Assembly: GCA_015075175.1 (NCBI GenBank)
Contig: JABTUV010000005.1
Coordinates: 295,820 to 359,819, forward strand
Length of the DNA: 64,000 nucleotides
Direction: 5' to 3'
DNA from: a bacterium
GTDB lineage: Bacteria > Hinthialibacterota > Hinthialibacteria > H5-UNCL2
A model generated the notes under the pieces. That model saw only the letters and a list, made by a program, of their open reading frames with translations, searched no databases and had not been told where the DNA came from. The position numbers and the translations under genes are program-made. Positions 18,222 through 27,800 of the stretch are shown here, piece by piece (positions within the stretch are counted from its first letter, which is position 1; each line of letters starts with the position of its first letter).

Positions 18222-18323
18222 CGGGGTGCTGCGTGCGTGGACCCTTTTGAGTACAAAAGGGTAGCGCCCAATCAAGTCACACTCCACACAATGCGCGGCG
18301 GCAAGCAGCCGCACTTTATATCA
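18222..18323. repeat. Hairpin repeats between the dehydratase and the small gene
   Basis: ACCCTTTTGAGTACAAAAGGGT at 18240-18261 forms a stem-loop of a family also at 38.6 and 53.5 kb. Next comes a GCGGCAAGCAGCCGCACTTTA unit that ends directly on the dehydratase stop at 18321-18323. Confidence 0.7.
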
Positions 18324-19319
18324 GACGAGTCCCTCCGCGCGCAGGAGCTCTCGCAGTTCCTCTTTGCCGATCAGGTTCTCCTGGGTCGTAAATCCCTCGA
18401 CGCGCTGGGGGAAGGTGTAATTTTTGGCGCGGCGCTCGGAGATGATGACGCCGTACTCGTCCACGACCAGGCAGCGGCTGCGCTCCTCCTCGGTCATCAG
18501 CTCCTCGTCGAGTTTTTCGCCCGGGTTTTTGCCGCGCACTTCGAGGGAAATGTCGCGCGGGTCGCGGCCGCAGCGCGGGCCGTACTCCTCGATGAGGACC
18601 TCCGCCAGGTCGCGGATGCGCACCACGGGCATTTTGAGGACGAAAATCTCCCCCCCCTCCGCCAGCGAGAGCGCCTTGAAGACCAGCCCGACGGCCTTCG
18701 GGATGGACATCACGAAGCGCCTCATCCTGTCGTCGTGGAGGACGACGGGGCCGCCGTTTTCGATCATCTTCTTGAAGATGGGGATGACGGAGCCGCGGCT
18801 GTCCAGGACGTTGCCGAAGCGCACGCAGAGGAAGGTCTTTTTAGGTTCGATGCGATAGAAGCTGGCCCAAGTCATGAGTTTTTCGGCCAAGAGTTTGGTC
18901 GCGCCCATGGTCCCCGTGGGGGAGACGGCCTTGTCGGTGGAGATGCCGACGACTTTCTCGACGCCGCTCTCCAAGGCGGCGGTGATGACGTTCTCGGTTC
19001 CGATGACGTTGGTTTTGACGACTTCAAAGGGGTTGTACTCGCAGGCCTCGACGCGTTTGAGGGCGGCGGCGTGGAAGATGACGTGCACGCCCTCGACGGC
19101 GCGCCGCAGGCGCTCCAGATCGCGCACGTCGCCGAGGAGAAAGCGCAGATTGGGATGGTCGGCGAGGGCGGCGCGCATCTGGAACTGCTTGTACTCGTCG
19201 CGCGAGTAGATGCGCACGTGGCGGGGGGCGTAGGCCAAGAGTTGGCGCACGATCTCGCCGCCGATGCTGCCGGTCCCGCCGGTAACAAGGACGGTCTTGT
19301 TCTCGAAGAGTTCGCGCAT
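18321..19319 (-). CDS. CapD/PseB-type UDP-sugar 4,6-dehydratase
   Basis: A 332-residue extended short-chain dehydrogenase acting on a UDP-N-acetylhexosamine. The NAD(P)-binding motif is TGGTGSIGGE (about 14). The active region reads STDKAVSPTGTMGATKLLAEK, with methionine in place of the usual tyrosine, as is normal for PseB/FlaA1 relatives. The C-terminus has VRGKNPGEKLDEELMTEEE. It is soluble and lacks the membrane domain of long CapD proteins. The ATG at 19319 has GGAG about 8 bases upstream. It heads the nonulosonate cluster and would supply its first intermediate. Confidence 0.9.
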   Translation of the reverse strand: MRELFENKTVLVTGGTGSIGGEIVRQLLAYAPRHVRIYSRDEYKQFQMRAALADHPNLRFLLGDVRDLERLRRAVEGVHVIFHAAALKRVEACEYNPFEVVKTNVIGTENVITAALESGVEKVVGISTDKAVSPTGTMGATKLLAEKLMTWASFYRIEPKKTFLCVRFGNVLDSRGSVIPIFKKMIENGGPVVLHDDRMRRFVMSIPKAVGLVFKALSLAEGGEIFVLKMPVVRIRDLAEVLIEEYGPRCGRDPRDISLEVRGKNPGEKLDEELMTEEERSRCLVVDEYGVIISERRAKNYTFPQRVEGFTTQENLIGKEELRELLRAEGLV

Positions 19320-19334
19320 GGAGTGACTCCGCGC

Positions 19335-19420
19335 AAAAATGGGGTCAGCGCCTACTTTTGCGGATAGGCTTTCGCGGACGCAACAACATGGCGGCAAAAA
19401 TAGGCGCTGACCCCATTTTT
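19335..19420. mobile_element. 86-bp palindromic REP-like element
   Basis: The arms AAAAATGGGGTCAGCGCCTA (left) and the complementary TAGGCGCTGACCCCATTTTT (right) flank about 30 bases. This type of sequence often borders REP-associated tyrosine transposase genes, though none is here. It lies upstream of the dehydratase start. Confidence 0.7.
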
Positions 19421-19440
19421 AGACGATTAACCTGTCGGCG

Positions 19441-20942
19441 TCAATGCGGGCGCGGATATTCGACCAGATGCCAGTCGGGCGCGCCGTCCGCCGGACCGAA
19501 GTAGGCCAGAAGCGAGGGCGCGCCCAGAAGAGCGTTCAGGCGCACGAGGTCCGGCTGGGGTATGGCCCAGACGGTCTCCCTGCCGGCGGATCGCACCTGG
19601 GGCGGAACGGGTGCACCCAGCGGCCAGGCGACGAAGGTAACGTCCGACCGGGCGCGCACAAGCGCGCCGACCGACTCGCGGCCGTACACCATGTTGAGGA
19701 CGACCACGGGCCGGTCGGAGGGCAGTCGGTCGTGGATGAAGCGGGCCAGCTCGCATTCCTTGGCCTGGAAGGCGAAGCGCAGGGCGGGCTGGCGCGCGTA
19801 GGCGACGAAGTACGTGTAGGCGCCGATGCCGGACGCGCCCGCGATGACGAAGGCAAAAAGGAGCGTTGCGGCGAGGCGCCGGCTGCGCCGCGCCAAGAGG
19901 GCGGCGCCGGCGACCAGGCCGTCGGCGGTGAGGATGGCGGTAGGCACGACATTGCCCAGCGCGCGCAGATGGTGCGGGCAGGCGTCGCTGAAAATGGTCG
20001 GCAGAAGCGTGGCGACCCACAGCGCCAGCAGCCCGAGTCGCGCGGGCGTGGGCCGGGCGACGGCGCGGCCCATGCCGGCGATGAGAAAAGGCAGGAGGAG
20101 GAGCGGCCAGGCGGGCCGGCCGGGGACGTTGTGGCGGGGCTGGGCGTCGCCGCGATGCGTGAACATCCACAGCGCGCGCGCGGCGTTCATGGCGATGGGT
20201 ACGGGGCTGGGCGTTTGCTGGAAGACGTTGGTTTCAGTCACGCGCGAGGAGAGGAGCGCGCCGGTGCGGGCGTAGACCATGAGCATCCAGCTGCCGGCCA
20301 AAATGAGAAAGACGGTCAACGAGACAGCGACGCGGCTGCGCAGAGGCGGCCGCTTGAGGGCGACGACGGCCAGCGCGGCGAAGGCCAAGGGCGGCAGAAG
20401 CCAGAAGGCGAAGTAGGCGTGCCAACTTACGCCGCAGAGAGCGCCGAAGCTGAGCCAGCGCGTCCAAGTGGGGCGCTGCCAGGCGCGCGCCAACGCCCAT
20501 CCGCAGAGCGCAATCGCCAGTGGAGTGAGGATGGCGCGGAATCCGATGCGCGAGAAGATGACATGCCAGTGGGAAACGGCGACCAGCCACGCGGCCAGCC
20601 AGGCGGTGCGGCGCGAGGCGATGCTGCGGGCGAACAGGTAGACCGCGGGAAGGGTCAAGAGGCCGCAGAGGACGGAGGCCAGGCGCAGGCCCAGGGGGGT
20701 TGGGCCTGCAAGGGCGCAGGTGAGCGAGGCGGGCAAAGCGTATAGCGGCTGGCCGCAAATCCAGGCGGGGTCCCAGCGGCCGGTCGAGAGGAAAGTCGAG
20801 AGTTCGGTGAGGTTGCGGGCCTCGTCCATCCAGAGGCCGGGGGGAAGGCTGTCGAGGCGCCAGAGCCGCAGGCCCGCGGCGACCAGGAGCAGCAGCGCCC
20901 ATCCGGTAGGTGAGGGCCGAGCCGGCGCGAGAGAGTATTCAT
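19441..20942 (-). CDS. GT39-like polytopic membrane glycosyltransferase, frameshifted near its start
   Basis: An integral membrane enzyme of the ArnT/PMT type that transfers a sugar or similar group from a lipid carrier. The N-terminal periplasmic motif LPPGLWMDEARN holds the catalytic acidic pair. About ten hydrophobic segments follow, then a soluble C-terminus. The clean frame begins only at 20829 inside this motif. The true start is probably the ATG at 20942 (MNTLSRRLG), with one base lost at about 20915-20925. TAAGGT lies six bases before that ATG. Confidence 0.75.
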
Positions 20943-20989
20943 GGCGCTACCTTAACGAAGGAGGGCGCGCCGCCAGCCGGGACAGCAGG

Positions 20990-21800
20990 GCAGTCGCCCG
21001 TGAGCTTCTGGGCCTCACCCGTGGAGGATATGACAGCGAGGCCGCTGCCGCGAAGGCGGGATGGCCGAGCCCAGGCCGTCCTCGATACGCCGGAGTACCG
21101 GCTACTCGAGGACTCGGTTTTTCTTTCTTTTGCCAACCTGCCAAGGCTCGTTTTTGAGAGCAGTCGCCCGTGAGGCTTCGCCTCACCCGTGGAGGATATG
21201 ACAGCGAGGCCGCTGCGAAGGCGGGATGGCCGCGTCCAGGCCGTCCTCTCGATACGCCGGAGTACCGGCTACTCGAGGACTCGGTTTTTCTTTCTTTTGC
21301 CAACGTGCCAAGGCTCGTTTTTGAGAGCAGTCGCCCGTGAGGCTTCGCCTCACCCGTGGAGGATATGACAGCGAGGCCGCTGCGAAGGCGGGATGGCCGC
21401 ATTCAGGCCGTCCTCTCGATACGCCGGAGCCCGGCCACCGAGGACCTCGGTTTTCTTCTTTGCCAACGCGCGAGCTCGGTTTTTTGAGTAGCTTCGCCTC
21501 ACCCGTGGAGGATATGATGAGGCCGCTGAAGAAGGCGGGATGGCCGCATCAGGCCGTCCTCTCGATACCGGAGTACCGGCTACTCGAGGACCCCGGCTTT
21601 CTTTTGCCAACGGCCAAGGCTCGTTTTGAGAGCAGTCGCCTGTGAGGCTTCGCCTCACCCGTGGAGGATATGACAGCGAGGCCGCTGCGAAGGCGGGATG
21701 GCCGCGTCCAGGCCGTCCTCTCGATACGCCGGAGTACCGGCTACTCGAGGACTCGGGTTTACTTTCTGTCGCAACCGCCTCCGGACGCCTGTTTTCAGAG
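20990..21800 (+). repeat. Tandem array of five hairpin-element units
   Basis: Units start at about 20990, 21160, 21327, 21488 and 21632, a period of 145-170 bases. Each holds a short hairpin GTGAGGC/GCCTCAC, a conserved GTGGAGGATATGAC stretch and the covarying core (cores 21078-21113, 21243-21280, 21410-21445, 21556-21591 and 21715-21752). The unit boundaries are the same sequence, so these are amplified repeats and not spacers. The array is followed directly by a terminal-inverted-repeat element. No gene is seen here. Confidence 0.9.
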
Positions 21801-21827
21801 CCGTCGGCGATTTCGGGCGCGGGGGGA

Positions 21828-21901
21828 GGGACAGGCGCCGATTTTCAAGCGGCGTCTCTCCTCGACCGGAAGATGGGCGTGGAAAATCGGTGACCGTCCC
21901 C
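21828..21901. mobile_element. 74-bp terminal-inverted-repeat element, copy b
   Basis: The left end is GGGACAGGCGCCGATTTTC (21828-21846) and the right end GAAAATCGGTGACCGTCCCC (21882-21901). It is non-coding and lies 76 bases after the last hairpin core of the array. Confidence 0.75.
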
Positions 21902-21929
21902 TCTGCCCTCTTTCGGCTATACTACGCCC

Positions 21930-23137
21930 GTGCATTTTCAACCCAGGGGGCAGTCGCCAGGAGGGCTGAGGGTTGGCACGATTTGCTGGGCCGTTCTGGT
22001 CGCCGGGACGGCGCCGGAGCTGGAGCGCTTTGACGGCGTGATTCCGCGCGCCCAGTTGGACACGTTCTCTCGCGCGCGGTGACGATGGCGGGCCTTCTGC
22101 ACGAGCACGGCGACGTGGACGATCAGATACGCTTTTGAAACATACCGGCGCGCGCTTTGCGGGCGGACGCTCTTATTGTGGGGCGGCGAAGAGAACCTGG
22201 TGGGTCTGTTGTCGACGGCGCGGTCGCGCGAGCGGAAGATTCACGCCGCCCTGCCGGAGCTGTGGCTGCAGGCGGCCGTCTTCGAGATCGTGTCGGAGGG
22301 AAAAGCACGCGGTTCCGCCGTGGGTCTCCTCCGAGTTCAGGTTCCGCATCGCGCCCGCAATTTCTCTTACAACGACATGCTGTATCCCGACGGCCGATAC
22401 AGCTAAGAACCACTGGCGGCGGGCGCGTCCGATACCCGACATGAGCCGGACGGAGACGCAGATGGTTCTACTTTCTGGCGCGGCAGTACATCGACGTGGG
22501 CGTGGAGGCGATCCACTTCGGGCAGGTGGAGTTGATGGGCCGCAACGACCGCGAGTACGGGGCGTGGGAGAAGATGCTGGCGCGGGTGCGGGCGTATGGG
22601 CGGGCGCAGGCGCGGCGGGGGATGGTGCTCTGCGACGCGCACGTGCCGCGCGGCGGGGTGCGGGTGGGGGAACGCCTGCTTTTTGACTTTCATTCCTTCC
22701 CCATGCGCATCGACGAGGTCCCCGAGCGGCCCATGGAGGGCGTGTTGCGCACCGGCTATCTGGACGGCATTTACGGGCGCAGCCTGGGCGGCGTCACTCC
22801 CAGCGGATGGCGGTGCGAGCATCTGCCGTACCTGGTCGAGCTGGACAACTTCGGCCGGAGCGGCAAGGAGGGGCAGAACATCGGCGGGCATTGGATCTGG
22901 GGTTACGACGAGATCACGTGGTTCGCGCACCTGTCGCAGCCGGCGCGCGAGGCGTGGCTGCGGTATGCGTGGAAGTGGGTGCGGGAGAACGATCCCAACG
23001 GGTATTTGCAGATGCCGGGCAGCCGGAACCTCGCCGTCCCCGTGGAGGGGAAGGACTGGTACTGGGCGAGCCGGAAGAGCGCAGCCTGCCCGGATGGGTT
23101 CGGGGATGAGGAGACGATCCGGGAGATTTGGCGTTAG
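21930..23137 (+). pseudogene. Unknown protein, possibly TIM-barrel hydrolase-like, with several frameshifts
   Basis: Joined frames give about 400 residues. The intact part (22496-23137) begins VGVEAIHFGQVELMGRNDRE and includes VLCDAHVPRGG, FDFHSFPMRIDEVPERP, TGYLDGIYGRSLGG and IGGHWIWGYDEITWFAHL. The fragments before it (LVGLLSTARSRE, FSYNDMLYPDGRY, MSRTETQMWFYFLARQYIDVG) lie in other frames with breaks at about 22075, 22330, 22410 and 22465. The conserved acidic and aromatic residues suggest a sugar-active barrel, but I do not recognise the family. The GTG start is six bases after TATACT. Confidence 0.5.
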
Positions 23138-23172
23138 CTCGTATGGACTGCGGCTGCTTGCGGCCGCAGTCC
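23138..23172. repeat. GACTGCGGCTGCTTGC hairpin after a stop codon
   Basis: GGACTGCGGC at 23145 onward pairs with GGCCGCAGTCC. It starts one codon after the TAG of the unknown gene and belongs to the same family as the 2.8 and 28.2 kb repeats. Confidence 0.6.
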
Positions 23173-23195
23173 AAAAGAGAGGGCGTCCGCGGCGC

Positions 23196-23225
23196 TTGAC
23201 GGTGGGGGGCGGCTGCTTTTAATAT
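23196..23225 (+). promoter_or_regulatory. Sigma-70-like promoter for the DUF1573 gene
   Basis: TTGACG at 23196-23201 and TAATAT at 23220-23225 are separated by 18 bases. An AAGGAG ribosome-binding site follows at about 23242. Confidence 0.5.
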
Positions 23226-23258
23226 CAAGCCACGACATCTCAAGGAGAAGTTACTTCC

Positions 23259-24464
23259 ATGCGGTTGCAGAGAATGATCTTGGCCGTGATGGCGGCCGGA
23301 GCGCTGGGGTTGTGGGGTTGCGGGACGACGCAACCGGACGGCGACGCGGCGCCGGTCGAGGAGGGCATCGTCCAAGCGACGGAACTGGCTCCCGAGCCGG
23401 CGGTCGCGCTCACGCCCACCCCCATGGTCGCGGCGACGCGCATCAACGTGCAGCCGCAAGTGGACGAACTCAAGAAGCAACTGGCGCCCGGCGGCCCGGA
23501 CGCCTCCAAGCAGGGCCTTGTTTTCGACGCGACCCGCGTCAATTTCGGCAAGATCAAGTCCACCGCCGGCATTCTCTCGGCGACCTTCACCGCCCATAAT
23601 CGCACCGACAAGCCGATCCAGATCGTGCGCACGGAAAAGGACTGCGGATGCCTGCTCTCAAGGCCCCTTCCCAACCAGGTAGGTCCGGGCGAGACGCTGA
23701 CCGTCATGCTGCAGATGAATCCCTCGGGAAAAAACGGGCGGCTCTCGCACATGTTCACCATCCAGACCGACGAGGAAACGCCCTACTACTTTCTCAACAT
23801 GCTGGCGGACGTCGAGCTGGTGCGCGGAGCGGACCAGCCCAATATCTATATTCCTTCGCTGGTGCGCGGAACCACCGAGCACGTGCAGGTGATCATCGAC
23901 TCGGCGTCGGACATTCTGCCGCGGGCGCTGTTCGAGCTGCCGGACGCCAACCTGGTGTTGGGCGGGACGCAGGTGGACGGGGCGACGCTGGACCTGTGGA
24001 TCACGACCGCGCCGACGGCGGTGCGCGGCAAGATACCGGCGCGGCTGATCGTGCGGCATCCCGACACGCGGGCGGAGGCGGCGATCGTGCCCATGATCGT
24101 GGTGATCGACGACAACGTGCATTTCAACACGCCCTCCATCTTCCTGGGTCGGATGAAACCGGGCGAACCGGCGAGCAAGGAGGTGCAACTGGTGTCCTAC
24201 TTCGGGGACGTGCCCCGGGTGATCCGGGCGCGGGTGGAAAACGAGCGGGGCGAGGCGGGGTCGGTGGAAGTGGTGCGGGCGCCGGTCGCCACGCTGGTGC
24301 GCGTGACCGCCGATCCCGACAAGGCCATCGGGCCGGTGTATCGGGCGACCTTGCGCGTCGAGTTGGAGAGCGCCGAGCAACCGGAGGCGCTCTTGCCGGT
24401 ACTCGGCATCGTAGAGCAGAAGCAGAACACGCTGGACTTTTCCGCAACGCCGACGGGGCCGTAG
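23259..24464 (+). CDS. DUF1573-domain lipoprotein
   Basis: A 401-residue envelope protein. The lipoprotein signal ends GLWGC at about residue 21. A low-complexity linker is followed by a DUF1573/ASPM-like immunoglobulin domain (residues about 90-185): FDATRVNFGKI, ATFTAHNRTDKPIQI and DCGCLLS. At least one further beta domain follows. The function of this family is not known; such proteins are abundant in PVC and Bacteroidetes-type envelopes. AAGGAG precedes the ATG, and a clear promoter lies upstream. Confidence 0.8.
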   Translation: MRLQRMILAVMAAGALGLWGCGTTQPDGDAAPVEEGIVQATELAPEPAVALTPTPMVAATRINVQPQVDELKKQLAPGGPDASKQGLVFDATRVNFGKIKSTAGILSATFTAHNRTDKPIQIVRTEKDCGCLLSRPLPNQVGPGETLTVMLQMNPSGKNGRLSHMFTIQTDEETPYYFLNMLADVELVRGADQPNIYIPSLVRGTTEHVQVIIDSASDILPRALFELPDANLVLGGTQVDGATLDLWITTAPTAVRGKIPARLIVRHPDTRAEAAIVPMIVVIDDNVHFNTPSIFLGRMKPGEPASKEVQLVSYFGDVPRVIRARVENERGEAGSVEVVRAPVATLVRVTADPDKAIGPVYRATLRVELESAEQPEALLPVLGIVEQKQNTLDFSATPTGP

Positions 24465-24640
24465 GGGCGCTTAACACGCATCTGTCATTTCGAGCGAAGC
24501 GAGAAATCCGCGGTCCTGCGCTTGGCGTGGGGTCATGGGGGGAAGATTTCTCCCTTCGGTCGAAATGACAGCTTCGGTCGGTCGAAATGACGGCCTCGGT
24601 AGAAAGGACAGCTTCGGTCGAGAGGACAGCAAGGGCGTGG
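24465..24640. repeat. TCATTTCGACCGAAGC repeats
   Basis: Direct and inverted copies of TGTCATTTCGA(G/C)CGAAG lie at 24483-24635, including degenerate forms such as CTTCGGTCGAGAGGACAGC. No coding sequence is seen. Confidence 0.7.
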
Positions 24641-24660
24641 GGGGACTTCCAGACTTTCCG

Positions 24661-24778
24661 CTAGTGCCGTTTCTCAAAAAGTAGTTGCGGGAAAGGAGAA
24701 ACCGAGTCCGAAAGTAGCGATACTCCGCGTATCGAGAGGACGACGGGGGCGCTACAACTTTTCTTGCAACGGCACTAG
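24661..24778 (-). mobile_element. CTAG-bounded hairpin element, copy 5 (core 24706-24741, minus strand)
   Basis: The outer ends are inverted: CTAGTGCCGTTTCTCAAAAA at the left and the complement of CTAGTGCCGTTGCAAGAAAA at the right. The hairpin core lies inside, with inner stem GCGG/TCGC (one G-U pair). It is about 118 bp, non-coding and MITE-like. It lies 86 bases before the acyltransferase fusion gene. Confidence 0.75.
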
Positions 24779-24863
24779 GCGCAATCCGCTTACCATCGGC
24801 GCCGGCTTGCGCTAACATCCGACCTGTATTCCCAATGACCATCCCGCGAGACTGGGAGCGCGC

Positions 24864-27800
24864 ATGTCCAGGAGCAGCCTGTCCGGCCTTCTCGCCCGCT
24901 GGGGGTTCTCCGCGTTTCTCCTGACCCAGTTTCTGGGCGCGCTCAACGACAACATCTACCAGATGGTGATCCAACTGTTGGCGGCGCGCTGGACGCAGAC
25001 GCAACAGGAGGCCAGCGGTTACGTGGCCGCCGCGCTGGGCGTGTTCGTATTGCCCTTCCTGCTTTTTTCCGGCTTCGCGGGCTACCTGGCGGACGTGAAG
25101 AGCAAGCGCACCGTTTTGATTGCGACCAAGTCGCTGGAGATCGTGGCCATGCTCTTGGCCTTTTTGGCGTTCTTTTCCGGCAGCATTGCCGTCATGCTGG
25201 GCGTGCTGTTTCTCATGGCCACGCAGTCGGCGTTCTTCTCCCCCGCCAAGTACGGCATTCTGCCGGAGATGCTGCCGGATCGGGACCTGTCGCGGGCCAA
25301 CGGCCTTTTGGAAATGACGACGTTTGTGGCCATCGTCTTGGGCGGGGCCTTGGGCGGCTATCTGCTCAAGCTCTGGTCGGGACAGCTGCCGTGGATCGGG
25401 CTGCTTCTGGTGGGGATCGCGGTGGTGGGCACGGCGGCCAGTTTCGGCATCGCGCGCGTGCCGGCCTCGGGCGCGCGCAAGCGTTTCTCGCCGCTGCTCG
25501 TCGTCAGCGAGATCGTGGCGGGCGTGTCGCGCATCCGCGCGGACCGGCGGCTCTCCTTCGTCGTTTTGGGCATCTGCTATTTCTTCTTTCTGGGAGCTTT
25601 GACCAAGACGGAGATCGTGATTCTGGGGACCAAGGTGATGAACTTGTCCGACGCGCAGGCCAGCCTCATGTACGTGTGGTTGGCGCTGGGGATCGGCGGC
25701 GGCAGCCTTCTGGCGGGACGGCTCTCGGGGGACAAGATCGAACTCGGCCTCGTGCCCGTCGGTTCGCTGGGGATGGGGCTGTTCTCGGCGCTCTTGTCGG
25801 CGTCGTACCAGTCGTACACGTGGACCTGCACGTGTTTTGCGGCGCTGGGGGTCTCGGGGGGGCTGTTTATCGTTCCGCTCAACGCCTTCTTGCAGCAACG
25901 CCCCGCGCGCGAGGAGAAAGGGCGGATTCTGGCGACCAACAACGTGCTGACGACGATCTCGATTCTATTGGCGGTCGCGGTCGTGTTCGTGGCGGGCAAG
26001 CTGTGGGGCGTCTCCGCCGACCGGATCTTTCTTTATTTGGGCCTTTTCACCTGGATGGGGACGGTGTTGGTCCTCTGTCTCCTGCCTGATTTCTTCGTGC
26101 GCTTCGTCTTGTGGGCGGCGACCAACGCGCTCTATCGCATCCGCATCGAGGGGGAGGAGCACATCCCGCGGCGGGGGCCGGCGCTGCTCGTGTGCAATCA
26201 CGTCTCGCACGTGGACGCATTGATCGTGTCGGCGTGCGTGCAGCGGTTCGTGCGCTTTCTCGTGTACGCGGGTTTCTACCGGCTGCCGGCGCTCTACTGG
26301 CTGTTCAAGCTCATGCGGGCCATTCCCATCTCGGGCGACAATCCGCGGGCGGCGCTGCGCGCCTTGGAGGCTGCGCGACGCGAGTTGGAGGCCGGCCACG
26401 TGGTGTGCATCTTCGCGGAGGGCGGCATCACGCGCACCGGCAATCTGCTGGCGTTCAAGAACGGCCTGGTGCGGATCGCTCGCGGTCTGTCCGTGCCCAT
26501 CGTGCCGGTGCATTTGGATCGATTGTGGGGAAGCGTTTTCAGTTTCAAGGACGGTCGATTCTGGTGGAAGAAGCCGGAGCGGACACCCTATCCGGTGACG
26601 GTGACGTTCAGGGCGGCGATGGATGCGAGCGCGGGGGGGGAGGAGGGGGGGCGGGAGCTCCGGGTGTGGGGGGCGGCGGGGGCGGCGAAGCGGCGGGGGC
26701 GGGCGGCGACGCGGCCGCGGCGGCTGGCGCGGAGCGCGCGGCGGCGGGGCGGGGCGCCGGCGCTACTGGACGCCGGGGGCCGCAGCCTCTCCTTTCGTGA
26801 ACTCGTTCGGCAGGCGCGCGCGGTTTCTTCAGCTCTCCGCCCGGCGGACGGCGAAACCGCCGCGCTGGCGCTGGCCTTTCCGCTCGGCATCGACGGCGCC
26901 GTCGCCAACGCGGCGGCGCAATACGCCGGTCGCGTCACGCTCAACCTGGACGCGCGCGCCGATTCTGCCACCTGGCGGCGGCAGATGGCCTCTGCGGCCT
27001 GCGGTACGCTCGTGGCGCCTCACCGGCTCCTCGCCGAAAGGGCGGAGCTGGAGCGGGTCCGGCTGCTCTCGTGGGAGGAGGTGGTCGAGCGCGCGGGCGC
27101 GCATCGGCCGCCCTTGTCTCTCGTGCGGCGGTCGGCGTCGCGCCTGGTCAGGTCGCCGGACCCCGCCGCCATCGTTTACGCACACCACCGGGACGGAGTG
27201 GAACGGGGCGTGGTGCTGTCGCATCGCAACATTCTCCATGCGCTGGAGGGGCTGGCGCAGGTGCTGTGGACCACGCGGGAAGACCGGCTGCTTTCGACCC
27301 TGCCGTTCTGGCAGGCGGCGGGGCTGTCGGGTTCGCTGTGGTTTCCCTTGATCGCGGGGCTGGGCGTGGTCCTGGTAGAGGAGGGCGAAAGTCCAGAGGT
27401 GCTGGAGCGGGCGGCGCGCACGGGGCGGCCCACGCTGGTCTTGGCGACGCCCTCGCAATACGCGGCCATGACGGCGCGGGTCGCGCCGGAGGCGCTGGCG
27501 AGCGTGCGCCACTTCATCGCCGCGGGAGCGGAGCGCCTGGACGAGGCGACGGCGGAGGCCTTTCGCGCGCGCTTTGGTCGCGGCATTCTCGCCGCCTATG
27601 GACTCTCCGAGATGGCGCCCATCGTCTCCATCAACGCGCCCGACGTGGAGGATGGCGCGCTGCGACAGGCGGGCGGCCGGCCGGGAAGCGTGGGGCATCC
27701 GATTCCCGGCGTGGCGGTCAGGATCGTGGATGAGACCGGCCGGCGCGTGCCGCCCGGGACGCCGGGACGCATTCAGGTGAAAGGGCCCAATCTTTTTCTG

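Noticed and set aside
20990-21800. CRISPR array
   Set aside because: The period is 145-170 bases, and the stretches between hairpins are copies of each other, so there are no unique spacers and no cas genes.
20996-21893. Small proteins encoded within the hairpin array
   Set aside because: The short frames there (with repeated RYSGVSRGRP or TRVYFLSQ strings) are translations of the repeat and shift frame between units.
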